A stretch of DNA of 64,000 nucleotides from Epiperipatus broadwayi (lineage: Eukaryota > Onychophora > Udeonychophora > Euonychophora > Peripatidae): contig JAQFVV010006274.1 in assembly GCA_028023455.1 (NCBI GenBank), positions 186,001 to 250,000 on the forward strand. The letters run 5' to 3'. A model generated the notes under the pieces. The model was given only the letters and a program-made list of their open reading frames with translations, made no database searches and had not been told where the DNA came from. Made by a program: the position numbers and the translations under genes. Shown piece after piece: positions 38,062 through 52,191 of this stretch. How positions within the stretch are numbered: position 1 is the first letter of the stretch; every line of letters starts with the position of its first letter.

Positions 38062-38499
38062 ATATATATATATTGTGACCTGCCCACTAATCTAGACTCA
38101 TGTTTGGCACTATAATCTGCCTTTATGACCTGCCCTTTGAACGCTGAAATCATATATACGAATCTGGCCGCACATTTTCATGGCACCAAATCTGCCCTTT
38201 TGTAACCTTCACTACCCGAACAATCAAGAATATAAGCATAAAGAAACAAAAAGGTTAAACTAACAAAATGATTCTTGTATTAGATAAAACTAGCATGAAA
38301 CTATAGATATAAAGAAGATCACAAGGTGATTAATAAAGATAATAACTTCTGATCAAACCAGCTTTAAAATCCACACAAGCAAAATGTGATGAGCTAAATT
38401 TGATATTCAGCAAACCAATAAATAATTAATAATTATATCTCTGGAATGATTATGAAATTAAAATTATAAATGAAATAATAAGTAAATTATGATGTAGAT

Positions 38500-38720
38500 G
38501 ACTAAATGGATGATGAAAAGAAGTACAATTAAATAGTAGAATGAAATGAGTCTAAGGATGCAGAGAAAAGAACGAAGAGGTATGAGAATAATGAATGATT
38601 AAGATGATGATAGAATAAGAGTTAATGAATAGTTAAGATGCTAGAAGAATAAAAATTAATGTATGATTAATCCATTATGATAATGAATTAATGCCAAATG
38701 AGAATGAATAAATAAAAGAA
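38500..38720. repeat. Purine-rich degenerate GATGA/AATGA repeat
   Basis: A long A/G-rich strand with recurrent AATGAATGATTAAGATGATG-like words and no fixed period. It is low-complexity sequence rather than coding. Confidence 0.5.
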
Positions 38721-39680
38721 TGATCAAGATGAAATTAAAGAAAAATGTTAATTATGGAGACTGAAATCTGAAACTATAAACCAATATTGTATTAAATGGT
38801 AAAAAGATAAGCTAAATAAAAATAGGGATTTCAAGCTTGGCACAACCAGAGTATTTATCATAAAGTCAAACCAAGTTATGCATTTTATGACAAAAGAAGT
38901 AATTTACATCTTAAGGTTTAGTTGACTTTCATAAAATAGTGAAAGTAATCTACCTTTAAGTCTAACTATAATGAATAACTAGATATAAAATTTATTATAA
39001 ATTTAAATTCTACCTTGAAACTTAACAACTAATTCTTCTCAGGGTTCTAGCATTTCAAAATTGTTATACAACATATATTTGGGTCAGTGAGAGGGATTTT
39101 GCCACTACCCAGATATAATGCACATGACAGCTCTTAATATAAACTTAAATTAACAATTGTATTCATCAGTTTTAAAGAAACTCTATAACTAATATAAACT
39201 TTAAAATTTAGGAATAGGAATGAATTTTTAATAATTCAAATGATAACTTACCAAATTCCTTTTCTCAAATAATTATAAACCATATGATCAAGATCAGTGA
39301 ATGATAGCTCTGTGGGTTTAACTAAACCAATTAAATCAATATTATGTTTATCTTTTAATCTATTACTTAAAATAATCCGTACTCTAAGTTATTAACATTT
39401 TGATTATTGTGTGATGATGCATTAGATGTACTAATAAATTATAGGACTTAACCAAATTATTAGGATATAACAACATATAGTTAATTGTACTATATTGGTC
39501 GATGATGATTTGAATATATAATCTTCTAATATGTCGATAGCAATAACAATAATAGTGTATATGGTGATTAGCAATAAGACTACAGACAACTAAATAAATT
39601 CTTAACACAAGATTTATTTACAATATTTACAAAAATTTCAATTTAGAGACATTGTATGAGATAAAACCAATACATTAAAT

Positions 39681-39727
39681 TAACTCAGGGATTGACCATA
39701 CTCTAACTCAGGGATTGACCATACTCT
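39681..39727. repeat. 23-bp tandem duplication
   Basis: Two adjacent copies of a unit containing AACTCAGGGATTGACC. Confidence 0.8.
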
Positions 39728-39944
39728 TAGTCAATCTGACCAAACTATACAATGATATTCAAAGTATTACTTATTACTATTTAGCCCATCCCAAAGAATA
39801 AGATAATGGAACCTTATTTAAGTTGAACTCGCATTTAAATTACAAAAACAACAGTGTATTGAGGACTTTAGGATATGCACAAATTTTAAATTTAGAATTC
39901 AAAAGTTATAAAGTAGGGCATTATATCAAAGCCATTTCTTTTAT

Positions 39945-39976
39945 CAGAATGTGATAACGGCAATTATCACATTCTG
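39945..39976. other. Perfect 13-bp hairpin with 6-base loop
   Basis: CAGAATGTGATAA pairs with TTATCACATTCTG around CGGCAA. No surrounding element or U-run is evident. Confidence 0.8.
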
Positions 39977-42900
39977 CACAATTAATAATAGATAAAATTT
40001 GAGATGAATAGGTTCCATGTATTAAAGTAGAAACAGACATCAAAAGTCAAATACACATATCACTAAAACATTATCTATGTCCACAACCTAATCATTGAAT
40101 AGTTAACAGATCTTACCAATCCATTGGCAAATCACTACTTAATGAAGATAAATCCACACTGCCCACATGCATCTCTTGCTCTTACATCTATAAGTTTTAC
40201 AATTACAAGTAGGTTTTGGGTTTGGTCTGTCTATATACTGATGAAGATCCTACAACATCATAAAACACTATTATAATTAGGCAAACACTATATCTAGATC
40301 AGTGTTCCTTAATCTAATATCTTATCCTTGCTATTGGATTTTGAAATACTGAACTTCACCATACACGGTGGAAAACAAACTCTCTAACCTCATGCGGGAT
40401 TAAACAATAAAAAGAAAGGCTTTACAAAACAACATGATAGTTGTATAATAACATGGCTAATTCTAATACCTCTCTATAGGTATACATGTGCAGGCTTATC
40501 TACTTCATGGAAAATAGAATTCAAACCATAGATATCCTTTCTTTTAGGATTAATTATGCTAACTGAGCATTAATTATTACTCAGCCTCTACCATACTATC
40601 CTCTCATGCAATCAGTAATGGGTGATTCTCCATCAGCCCATACTCAATATTAATATTAATCTATTTGATGCCATTATATGTAGCATATACTTAGCAGCTA
40701 AAAGCTATCACAAATCATTCTCAAGACTATAACAAGGTAAAACAACACCAACATTAAAAGTGGAAATATAAATATACCATTTCACAATGCAGAAACTATG
40801 AATGTATTAAAAGACCAACCAAAATATATGTCAAATGAATCAGTAGTTATTTCAAAATAACCAACTATACTTTTGTTATAGCAAGTACTATGCATGTAAA
40901 CAATAAAGATTGACCTGCATTTATATTCAAAATGGACATGTTCATTTCTATATAAATTTAAGAAGAAAAAAAACTTAGATTAATTTTTTCCTTTTTTTCC
41001 ATATAAGAAAGCGATTCGGTCTGTAGTATATCTTTGACAAAATTTAAGTCTATTTGTTCATTCTTTAAATAAATATTAATGACTATTTTAAAAGTACAAG
41101 AGGTAAATATATCTTCCCATCTCCCCAGGTAAATGACACCTACTACTACGTTTCCCCCAAATTGGGAAAACAGCAAAAATATGTGTAATAATAAATGTAT
41201 GTATCTTTATCATAAAAAAAATTTATGCATAAAAATTTTTCCAAAGGATACATGACGTAAGTATTATAAACTAACATAGCAATAATAAAATAAATACTAA
41301 ACAAACATTTTCTATCATCAGAGTTTATCCTATTAGTAAAGTTTATTTTATTCTGGTGAGCTAAAATGATAAGAACTGATATTATGATGGGTAAACATTC
41401 CTAAAATAATGCATATATATATATATTGATTCTCCTGTTTGATGTTAATATAATCCGACAATATTCAAATACTTTTCCAAAGGCAAAGAAAAAAAATCAT
41501 TTATCGGTTCATTTACCTATGTCAATATAGTGAAATTAAAATTCAAACATTTTCAAGTGTAGCATAATCAAAAGGATAGGTTTATCCACTTTTCTGGAGA
41601 TAATTTTCCTTAATAACTTTATAGTTTATTGTAGTCTTCAAAACAAACTTTTAAATACATTTATTGATTTATTCGATATTATCATAGTGAGACAAGGTTT
41701 AAATGTTTCAAGTAGAATATAACTAAAATCAGTTTGTCCATGTTTTAATCCAGATAATTTTCCTTGAAAATGACTTTAGAATTTTATTACAATTAACATA
41801 TTTAACATTTTAAAATTCTTTGATTTTATTCTTTCCTCCACGGTACGATTTGTGACAATCTTTAAATAATCTGGGCATTTTAAATATTTTAAAACCTTAT
41901 TACGATGTATATTTCCCAATAAAACTTTAAAAGTAAATATTTATTTTGTTCCCTTTTTATTAGCAAAGTATTATATGATTAGCAATATTAAGAAGAATTT
42001 ATCCAATTATAAATATGATATCCTTAACATTTTAATTAATCTGTAATGTTCCATTTCTATCATTACACAATTGGCGCTAAGAAAAATTAGAAGATGAGAA
42101 TAGAGAATAAAATCACGCAATTATCTTTTACTTTATTAAAAATTAGATGATTCAAAAATGACTTTTTTGATTTGTTTATTCTATCTTCTGAAACCTTTCT
42201 TCAAAATCATTTTGAATTATTTTCTTGAAATTACAATTTTGCTTTATGTTTAAGAATGGCACGAAATACAAACATTACCAGCTCTTTCTTTTAAATGTAA
42301 ATAATTTATGCGTCATTTTTAAATCTGAGAATTTAAAAATATGAACAAAATAAAAGCCAAAGCTTACTTTTTCTTGAAATGTTCTGGGTTTAAAGCAACA
42401 TTTATGGGAGTAAGTTATGATCCACAGGGTTTCAATTTCCTTTCCAGTATAACTTTTAAGAACCATCAATCGATGAAAAACGGTGTTTAAAATGATAGCA
42501 AGGCTTTGAAATTTCTATTCCATCATTTTAGATAACAATATACTATAACCCTTATTCAATTAAATTCCAAATTTTTCTGATTTTTTTTAGCTTTTTCTTC
42601 CTTATTTTATCAGAGTAGAATCGAAGTCTGTTGCTTCTAGTTCTCTTTTTCTTAATCACCCCCCCCCTACAACTTTGTTTTAACATATATAGTTTTTATT
42701 ACAAAGCATTGTGGTAACAAATTGACCAATAACCTTAATGTGAATATATTAATATTACCCCCTCTACCTTTGTTTTTAATAACTACCCATAATATCAAAG
42801 ATCCTTTTCAATTCACTACAAAAAAAATGCTTAAGAATTAACTATAACGTTTCATTTTACAAGATTTATAAATTTAATTTATTTATTTATTTATTTCAAT

Positions 42901-43591
42901 TGCTATTCAACAATAATAAAATAGCAATATATTTATCTCCCAATTAATAATAATACTTATAAAATTATTATTTTATCCCTAGTAAAAGCCTACACTGGGT
43001 TTGAAATCTCTTCTCCACTCAAGCAGATTTCCTAGTGCATCCAGAACAGTCTTTATTTAAAGCCACTTATTAAGATTTTTGTGCCCAATATATTATTATA
43101 ATTTAAAATTTTGGATTATTCAATACAGGGACCTGAATAAAAGGTCACAATATATATATATTGTGAGATGACAAATACTAATTTTAAAAAAGGTATAAAG
43201 TGATTTTAGTCATTTTTAACTTCCTAACTACTTATGAATATATATTTTTTAAAATTAATCAAAAAATTACTTAAGCCTTATTTAAACAATATTTTTTAAA
43301 ATTATACAACAAATTTATAAAAGAAAAATCAAAGTTCTTTCTAATTATTAAAATACAATTTCTTTTAAAAATAAAATGCTAAAATCCATTTTCTTTTAAA
43401 TCATTTATAAACTATAAATGTTTTAATATAGAATATGTAAATATTATAAATTTACATCATACATTTAATAACTGAAACACACAGGCTAATAATTAAGATA
43501 AATATAGATAGCTTTTTCAGCATTATTATTGTATTTGTGCACATGGTCACTGTAAAATCAGTTATCATGCTATTTTGTTCTTTTTTTTTCC

Positions 43592-43677
43592 TGACACATA
43601 TTTAGTATATACGTATATTTTTCTTAAACATTTATCAAATATATAGTATAAATTTGTTTATGACATATATATATATT
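43592..43677 (+). repeat. Dispersed direct repeat, copy 1
   Basis: About 85 bp ending in a TA run, matching 47388-47472. The shared core is TTTTTCTTAAAYATTTATYAA followed by ATAAATTTGTTTAT. Confidence 0.65.
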
Positions 43678-43931
43678 GTAATTTTTCAGTTACTATTATA
43701 ATTGTTTAGTATAACTAAAAAGTTGTAAACATTTTATTGGCTTTATTTTTATAGTTAAGCAAATATTATAACCATTATCACTGGTTAGACAGCATATAAT
43801 ATAATCAAAATAAAATCCAAAAATCCCTAATATTAATGCTTAAAAGAAAATATAATTTTATAAAAGATTTAAAGATGTCTTCCAAAAAGATTTTCTAAAC
43901 AAAGCTTATATAAAAATACATGTTTGTATTT

Positions 43932-43996
43932 TGTCGTCGTCATCGTCGTCATCATCATCATCATCATCATCATCATTATTATTATTATTATTATTA
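43932..43996. repeat. Compound microsatellite (GTC/ATC/ATT)n
   Basis: GTCGTC blocks grade into (ATC)n and then (ATT)n, a classic compound trinucleotide repeat. Confidence 0.95.
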
Positions 43997-45178
43997 GGGG
44001 AAAACACTACACATACGCATAAAATAAATATTTTATAAAGAAATACAGGAAAGAATAATAAATCCAACATTACAACACAAGATATTTTATAAAAAAGTAA
44101 TTACATTTAAGATTGTAGAACAAGCAGTTCCTATATTTTATGTGAGTGTGTGAGACTGTGTTTAGATTTAGTAAAATTAATTTCTCTTGCTTAATTAAAA
44201 AGAATATTTATTTAATAGTGTAATCTAATTAAAAGGTCAATTCAATATTAATTGAAATAAATATCTGAGAACTTATAGGTTTTATAGGTTATTTGTTTTA
44301 TTAAATAAACGACTAAAATTATTTAAACGAGAACAATATAAAACGATTGAAAAGTTTGAAATTATTATTATTTTCTCTTCATTTTGAACTACATCTGGAA
44401 AAAATTGCTGCATTAATTCAAAAATCAGACAGCATATATTATCTGCTTTCTTCATAATTTTGACAATCTAAAATTTTCCATAAGCTATCAGCTGACCAAA
44501 AAGTATCAATACTAGTATTTAAAAAACCAGTTAGTTTTCACAAAATCTTAGTGCATTCAAAACGGAGGCAAATTCAAACTTTAAAATAGCCATTTTGTCT
44601 GCATTTATCATCATGGTCAAATAAATCAACTCACCCTAAGCATTTTTCTTAGCTTGGAAAAATGTCTTCTATCCTCAAACTAGGAAAAAGGATAAACAAC
44701 AACAAATAAACAAGGAATCATTGATTGTTATTTCAAGAAAATTTCAGTTATTGCAGCCAACTTTAATGGAAACCTTATAAATTTATTCATGGGATATGTC
44801 TAATAACTTCAATCAAATAGCTTATATCTGCACTTAAAATAATGGTGAAACAACTTTCCTCTTCATTTAAAAAAGTATCTCATCATGAATTATTGAAAAA
44901 AAAAAAACTTTAAATAATAAGTTGCAACTCAAATATACAATCATAAATTTCATAGCTTGGTGAAATGCTGAATTTTAATTAAAATCAATATGTTTATGGA
45001 TTATAGTCTATTGTTTGGTTATATAAAATGTTTTGAACTATATGATTAATAAAATACTTCTAATGAAAGAAGTGATGAATATCAATCATTTAGATATAAA
45101 ATTATAGTGTTTTTCAAATGGATAAAATTGCTTCTCCTTTGTATAATAAACTATTATTCATCCCAGTATTTAAAGAAT

Positions 45179-45285
45179 GGATTATAAATGCCAAATATTT
45201 AATATGACTAATAGATTATGAATTATAAATGCCAAATATTTAATATTACTAATGAATTATGGATTACAAATGCAAAATATTATAA
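45179..45285. repeat. Tandem repeat, about 2.5 units of 41 bp
   Basis: Units begin GRATTAYAAATGCCAAATAT and continue TTAATATNACTAA. The third unit is partial. Confidence 0.75.
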
Positions 45286-45776
45286 AAGTCAAATTTATCA
45301 ACAAGTCCTAAAATGGATTAATGTATTAAGATATAACCAACATTGGATTAACAAATGTGCTTAATCAAATTTTAATAAGCTTCATATTAAGTTCCAATAA
45401 CAATTAAATACCAAAAGGAATTTAATTGTGCTTAATATAATCTTTGAAACTTTTATTATAAGGTTTCGATGAATTCCTAAAAACACTGGAATATTATACA
45501 AGGTTAAATATTTCCATGGGATAAATTTAATCGTTTAAAACTATTGGAATATAATCTGATGGATTACTTAGTGAAGTTTATTATAATTTTTTCTTACTTA
45601 GTTAGAGTTAAAGTTCTCCAGATATTATTATTGTATGAATATACAGGTAACAATTTTATCAAATTTATGATATTGGATATGAGTAAATATATAAGTTACA
45701 TTTGGACCCGGTTGTATTAGTGTAACTAACTTTTAAACTTGAGTTTTTATTATTAAATTTTAAAGCACTCATTATG

Positions 45777-45899
45777 AAAAGGTATAAATAATAAACAAAC
45801 TAATTAATTACACTGAAACAACTTTCAGAAAAATACTACCAGAATCATAGTTCTGGCTCAGTGCAATTAATTAGTTTACATTTATTATTTATATCTTTT
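45777..45899. mobile_element. MITE-like element with 40-bp inverted repeats
   Basis: Arms 45777-45816 and 45858-45899 are near-perfect inverted complements, beginning AAAAGGTATAAATAATAAA, with about 40 bp between. No TSD is obvious and it has no coding potential. Confidence 0.7.
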
Positions 45900-47387
45900 A
45901 ATTTGACTTCTAAGTCAATGAGAGCTTTAGAATAACATGATTTTAGGAAAAAATACTTTGAGATTTATATATTAAAATTTAAGTTTCAACATCAAATTTA
46001 TAAGGAGTTAATCATTCTTAGTCAGATAATTATGTCTATAGGGAATATTTTAAGCTTGTTTCATTTTTTTTTTAAATGTTATAGTATGCAATAAGGCATC
46101 CTAATAATATGAATTATATTCTGTTAATAGAGTTTTACTCCTAACAAATAACATTTCAAATGAATTCAGTAAAGGATATTAAGATATAATAGTATATTTT
46201 AAATATCATTTAGGAGAGCTAAGCAAATAATTTCATTTGTTTTTAAAAGAATGAAAGACTTATACAATTTTATTAAATAAGGTTGATTAGTTATTGATTA
46301 GTTATTGGTAACAAACTAATTAAATACAGCATAAAACATTTATTATTATAATTATTATTAATACTCTCTAATATTTAAATCAAGGATTTACTTAAGTAAC
46401 ATACAATCTGCTCCAATGAAGTGTTAATGTCTTTGCAATACTATCCAAAACTTAAGATTAAACTTATAGAACAAATATAGGTATTTTATTGAATTTTTAT
46501 AATTATGTTTGTTATTATCCATTTATAATTTATTTTATATTTTATAATAAAGCAATTATTAATTTTAATACTTCTATTTTGTCATTATTAAAAAAACATA
46601 GCCACTGTGTATTTGCAAAATAAAGATCATATTTCAAGATATTAGATTACACATAAATCTATTTGGATTGGATACATCATATTGTTAATGTTGCTATCTA
46701 AAATATAAAGGTATTTGGTAAGATGTTGTACATAAAATTTCCTTTTACATTTATCATACCCTAAGTTAATGAATAAACTTTACATCCATATATTTATTAT
46801 CTTATTTTATATAAATGATTACAACTGATTCATAACTCTGAGATAAATCATTAGTTAACATTATTTTTAAAATTGCTAACAGATTAATTTATATTTAATT
46901 AGTTCTTTGAGTAAGAAATATTATATTAGAAAATATTTGCTTAAAATATATTAAGAGTAATAGCACACATATACACAAATATCCTGAAAATTTTATTTAT
47001 TTAAAATGTTATATATTATTAAAAATATGAAATAGTAGTAACATTTATTTCATGTAGAAATAGAACATATAAGCATTTCAAATTATTTTGGTGAACACAC
47101 TTCAACATAGAACAACATTTATCTCAACCACTTGTCTTGCTCTTATTTATCGCAAAATTTTGAGAATTTTTTGTTACTACTTTAGAGTTTAGAAATTAGC
47201 TTTCAAATATGTGCTTCAAGAGATTTAGGGTTCACTAAACCCCATTTGTAGGTTATAATATATATTGTACATTAATTCATTTATAATGTTGTAAATGATT
47301 TAAAACAGATTTTATAATTATCATAATAACATAAATAATAATTATTAAATTGGCAATGTCATCTGATAAAATTGTCCACTTTTATGT

Positions 47388-47472
47388 AGTGACAGATATG
47401 CAATATATATCTACATTTTTCTTAAATATTTATTAAATATATGATATAAATTTGTTTATAATATATATATAT
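47388..47472 (+). repeat. Dispersed direct repeat, copy 2
   Basis: Matches 43592-43677, again ending in a TA run. It may be one end of a short element. Confidence 0.65.
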
Positions 47473-49312
47473 ATTAATTCATGAATAGACTGATAGCTAT
47501 GATATTTGAGTATTTTAATTTGATGTTATGGAATGCTGAGTTTTAATTCTATGCTCAGTTTATCCATCAGTTTATTGTGGATCATAGTATAATCTGAAAG
47601 ATTAATGCAAGTAATATGAGGAAATGTGATTACTAATTTCAATGGTGACTATGTCATGTGCCATTTAGCACAATATGTATTTAAATGATAGCGAATATTT
47701 ATGGTTGCATAACTAATGGTTACATAACTTGGATTCTATGCTTAGTGTGAATAGGGCAAAGATTACTTAAATGTAGTTCAAAAATTTTGATGCGCATCTA
47801 GACATATTTTTCAAATAGCAATGATAACTAAGTAAAAAAATCTTGTAGAATAACCATGCTTTGAATAAATAGTTGTAATATATGTATTCATTTTAATATT
47901 TTGGACAGAAAAAGATTTTCAAATAAAGACAAAATTTTTTATATTGAGGAATAGTAAGCATGAATAATTGGTCAAAATAAATTTCCTAACTGACAAAGCA
48001 AACCTGAAGTATATCTGGATGATTACATTCTATTGTTTAATATACAAAAATTCTTCTTGTTCCATCATCTTTAACTTCAGAATATGACAATAATTTAGGA
48101 AAGATCAATTCATCAAGTTTTTAAAGAATAACAAGCAAATATTTTTTAATTAATGTTATTGCATAATATGATAGTAGAAAGCTATTATTTTTATATAAAC
48201 AGAGCTAATTAAAAAGAATGTGTAGCAAAGTAAGATAATGTAATCAGTATACAAATATATATTTGAAGGAATTAAATCCACAACTAAAACCATTTTTGTC
48301 TTTAATCTAATAGTTTCACATGAAATATCTTTTTGGAGAATGTAATTTTCACTTCTACATATCCATACGATGGATGCATCTATTGACAAGTTAGGATTAG
48401 CTGCAAAATTTAAAAGCATTAAGTATGACAGTATTTACAGATATATCTGCAACAACTTCATCAAAATGATGAGAAATAATGGAGCTATAATATCCACTAT
48501 ATTTTATTCTAAGTCCATGTCATGTATATCATATATAATAACTCATATTTTGTTAATAAGCTTTGATTACAATAGAATACATATAGTTAAATGAATTGCA
48601 AGTTTATAATACTTTTCAATGCACAACAAAATTTTAAAGTAAACAATAATGTAGTTATTAATAATAAATTCAGGAGCACATTTACAAATATATTTATTAG
48701 TGCTCATTCGCATTCAATCAAAAAATAAAAATAATAACAAACTTACTATAATGCATTATTTATAAAAACAATAAATAGTAAAATGTCAAACTTCCATCAT
48801 AACATTCTTTTTCTTTAATAACTTTTTTCCCCATATAGAAACAAAGTTAGCAGCTCATTATCACCAGATTACAGCATCGATAGTTGTTTTGATATTTTTA
48901 AGTCCATAACTATTTCAGAATCTATGCAGTCACACTTACTTGACTTTATCCATTTCATAGTCTTATTTAAACTCTTCAAACTTTAAGCTTTCTGACTTAA
49001 TATGAAAACAATTTACAATTCTTTTTTCTTCCATTCCTAAATAATAAAACTTTTAACTTTACACTTAGAAAACATTTCATACACAAAATACTGTACACAA
49101 ACAGATTTGGAAATAATAAAGTGGACAAATATAATATATGGGCTTTAAATGTGAGCTGAAAAATTATTATTAATAATTGTGATTACATACAATGCTCCAG
49201 GAGAAAAATGACTGCGACTATATTGTAAAATGTATTAAATTTACAAATTTAAAGTTTTTACTTTTTGTTTATTTACAGTTTTTATTTTTTTGATATCATA
49301 TAATTGAAGTAG

Positions 49313-49333
49313 TGTATACTGATACAGTATACA
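49313..49333. other. Short palindrome
   Basis: TGTATACTG and CAGTATACA pair around ATA. Its role is unknown. Confidence 0.7.
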
Positions 49334-52191
49334 TCACAGTTTTGCTGTACTAAGACCTAACAAAAATAGTGCAGAATTTAATTTTCTGAGAGGGTGAATA
49401 AAATTTTATGAAATCTTATAATAAAATAGATGAAATAAGAAATCTAATTCTACTTAAAATGGTTGTTACACTTAGTAATATATTGGAATAAAAAATTCAA
49501 CTACTATGATATTTCTATAAATAGTATTCAACATCCATTTGAACTCTAATAAAAAAAAATCTGGGCAAGAGAAAAATGTGAAGAAATCAAGGTTTTAGAA
49601 GTGAACTAATAATGGGCAAAAATTAATTGGTATAAGACTTCTTGTGATTAACTAATAAATTGGAAACTGAATATTTTTCACTAATACAAAAAACAGGAAA
49701 TAAATCTTCAGAAAACATTACGGCAGATAAGTTAATATTAGATATATAAAAGTTGGAGAGGAAAAAAAATCATGTTAATAAAAATGACATTAGAAAGATA
49801 TAAAAACTTTCATAGATACAAGATACATTTGTTACTGATATTGCATAATAGATCATAACTGGAGTTAAAATATTCCTTCTATTAGTACATTAAATGAAAC
49901 TATATGCATACTCATTTAGAAGTTTTTATTTGGAATATACATATATTCCCATTATATAACATAATATCATGCAGTAAATAAATAACATTAACGTAATTTA
50001 TTAACATATATATAGCATTCCCTGACAAGTCTTCAATTTATACTATTCAGTAGAATTAAGTTTTTAGAAAAATAAATGTTGCATTTGTAAAAAAACTTCA
50101 CATATTCATTTAGGCTATTTAGTATTATTTAGCCTATTTAATAATGAGGAAAGGCTAATAAATGAGTTATAGGTGTCTCAGTTAAAATATAAATATCTGA
50201 ATAATGTGCGTTAATAAGTTATTTCACTTGTATTAGTTTATTGACACTGTGAATCCTTATATCATTAATTGTAGTTATAAGTAATTAGATTATTACAGAA
50301 ATATTAGGTTTTATTTTTATAAGCTTCCTTTTAAAACTATCATCTTTAATTAAGTCAAATGACAATACATTTATTGCTTTTATGGATCTTTTATATGCTC
50401 ACTATATCTTGGAAATTTATAGTCTAACCCTGAAAATATACTTTAAACATCAATTCTCTATTTTATGTTAATAATACTTCATATTTATCTGTTTGAATTG
50501 ATTCATTATCAGTACTGGTCTTTTCCTAATTTGCTCACAAACATATCAAAGTATAGTTCAGGGAATACTCAGCAAAGTGTACAAGATTGTAGAAATAAAG
50601 CATAAATAGGACTGTCCATTACCATTATATGTTTGTCCAATAAATGTTTTAACTATGCAGTTTTAATTGATATAGCTTCTAGTCAAACAAAATTCTATAT
50701 ATCTATTTCACCATGTTCATTAGAATCATATTTAATTATGGTAAAACATTGCAACATTATATAACTTGATTTAACTGCACCAATCATATCAAAATGATCA
50801 CATTCTTATAAAAATTCATTTATTTGGGTTGATTACTGACATGCCCAAATATAATGGTACGTTGCTATAAACATGCCACTTTTACATTATACATTTCAAC
50901 ATGTGCACTCAATATATGAGGCCTAAAAGTAAGTAAAACATTGTTTGTTATTAATATTTGTACATTTTATTTATATTGTACAATATTTGTTAACTGAATA
51001 TTATTTCTGTCAAGTGCTTGTGATAAAAAAACAAATGACAAACACCTTGTTTTAAATAATGAAAATGTTAAAAATGCATCATAATTCAAGCAATAAATAC
51101 ATTTACTGTATAATCAAATTACAAAACTGTGTTATTTTTCAAAAGTTAATGATTATGACAATGTCTAAAAAAATATTTTTTAAATTCAAAATCTTACTTT
51201 AACTACTAATGCATTAAATCATATACTATTTTTTTTAAAATTATATTTAAGGGTTATGTCATCAGCTAAAAGTGTTTTCTTTTTTTTTATTATTTTTAGT
51301 ATAAATTTCGAATAATAGATAATAGAAAAGATTTATGCTCATAATCATTATATTGTGAAGATATAATGGACATTGATATAAATGAGATGATAATGATTCA
51401 GTAAAACAATCTAATGATAATAGAGAATTTATAACAGTTGGACTGTTATCCATAGATATTGAAGTCCAAGGTCTGCCATTCTTCCACTACACCAAAAAAT
51501 ATAAGGTAAACATTCTAATTACAAACTACCTTTTGCCTTCAAAATGAATAATTGGGAAAAGAGTAAAGATGTGGTAGAAGATATGAAATTTCAAGAAAAT
51601 GAAAAAATGCTATCAGATATATCTGTTCCATTCCTTTTTTAAAAAAAAAATCATTACAATTAATATCTTTTATTTATTTGTGGATAATTTACTTATCAAA
51701 CTAATGAAAGAACAAACTAATATTTATGCTACACAAATCACTCTGATATTAACAGTTACATCAGTTTCCTTCTATGGACCTCGACTGTTAAAGAGAAAAT
51801 TTAAAAAATTTCAAAAATCATCATAAGAATAGGATTGAACAGAAAGAAAATCATAACTTCATATTGAAGAAATTATCTATTATATAAAACTGATTTTAAA
51901 TATAATACTCAGCATAAACAGTCACGAGTTTCTGCTGAACTGGTTTCATTTTGCAAACAATGATAAAATAAAAATAATGACCTGCTTGGAAAAAAAATCC
52001 AACTACTTTGAGATGTATTTGTAAAAAAGGTTTCAAGTAAAATTTTGCCCAGAAACGAATGTCGTAATTGATGAAATTTTTATCACATGGAGAGCTAAAG
52101 TGATGATTCAGTTAATAAAGTGCATAAATATGGAATAAAACTTTTCAAACTTTGCTCAGCAGATGGCTCTGTTTACAAGCTTTTGATATGA

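Larger units (their letters stand above)
35346..38062 (+). mobile_element. Noncoding TTG...CAA element C (2.7 kb)
   Basis: It starts TTGTAACGGTCAGAATC after ATATA and ends in the hairpin TGAAAC (38025-38030) with GTTTCA (38056-38061), nested with GATCTGC/GCAGACC, plus A before a TA run. GAATTCAAACCCC is at 35386-35398 and GGGTTCAAAC at 37981-37990. The interior is GC-richer than the flanks. A minus-strand 66-codon ORF (37061-37261) lies a short distance downstream of the TATA-like box 37305-37314, but it has no family resemblance and no counterpart in the other elements, so I do not call it a gene. Confidence 0.65.
38073..43150 (+). mobile_element. Candidate element F between TTGTGACCT ends (5.1 kb), speculative
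   Basis: TTGTGACCTGCCC at 38073 follows the same TA run that ends C. At 43150 the sequence ends AGGTCACAA before another TA run, giving 9-bp inverted ends TTGTGACCT with a short GACCT/AGGTC hairpin. The interior is ordinary AT-rich DNA without coding motifs, and the 5' end only partly matches the consensus. It could equally be two unrelated ends. Confidence 0.25.
43151..52190. other. Long AT-rich interval with only small repeats
   Basis: No gene is recognised. The best-looking minus-strand frame (48156-48419) and an adjacent frame just above it (to about 48520) read like weak coding sequence in two different frames, but neither matches a family I know and no splice sites join them. Small palindromes and repeats in this interval are listed separately. 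Confidence 0.4.

Noticed and set aside
40235-40275. CTGATGAAGATC...AAAAC, possible decayed Penelope ribozyme
   Set aside because: The GAAA core is mutated and neither stem I nor a cleavage triplet with pairing flanks is found.
48156-48520. Two adjacent coding-looking minus-strand frames
   Set aside because: They are in different frames without splice sites and match no known family. Open frames of this size occur by chance in this composition.
51440-51505. tRNA-like words on the minus strand (GTAGTGGAAGAATGG)
   Set aside because: No acceptor or T-arm pairing and no B box; similarity is too short.
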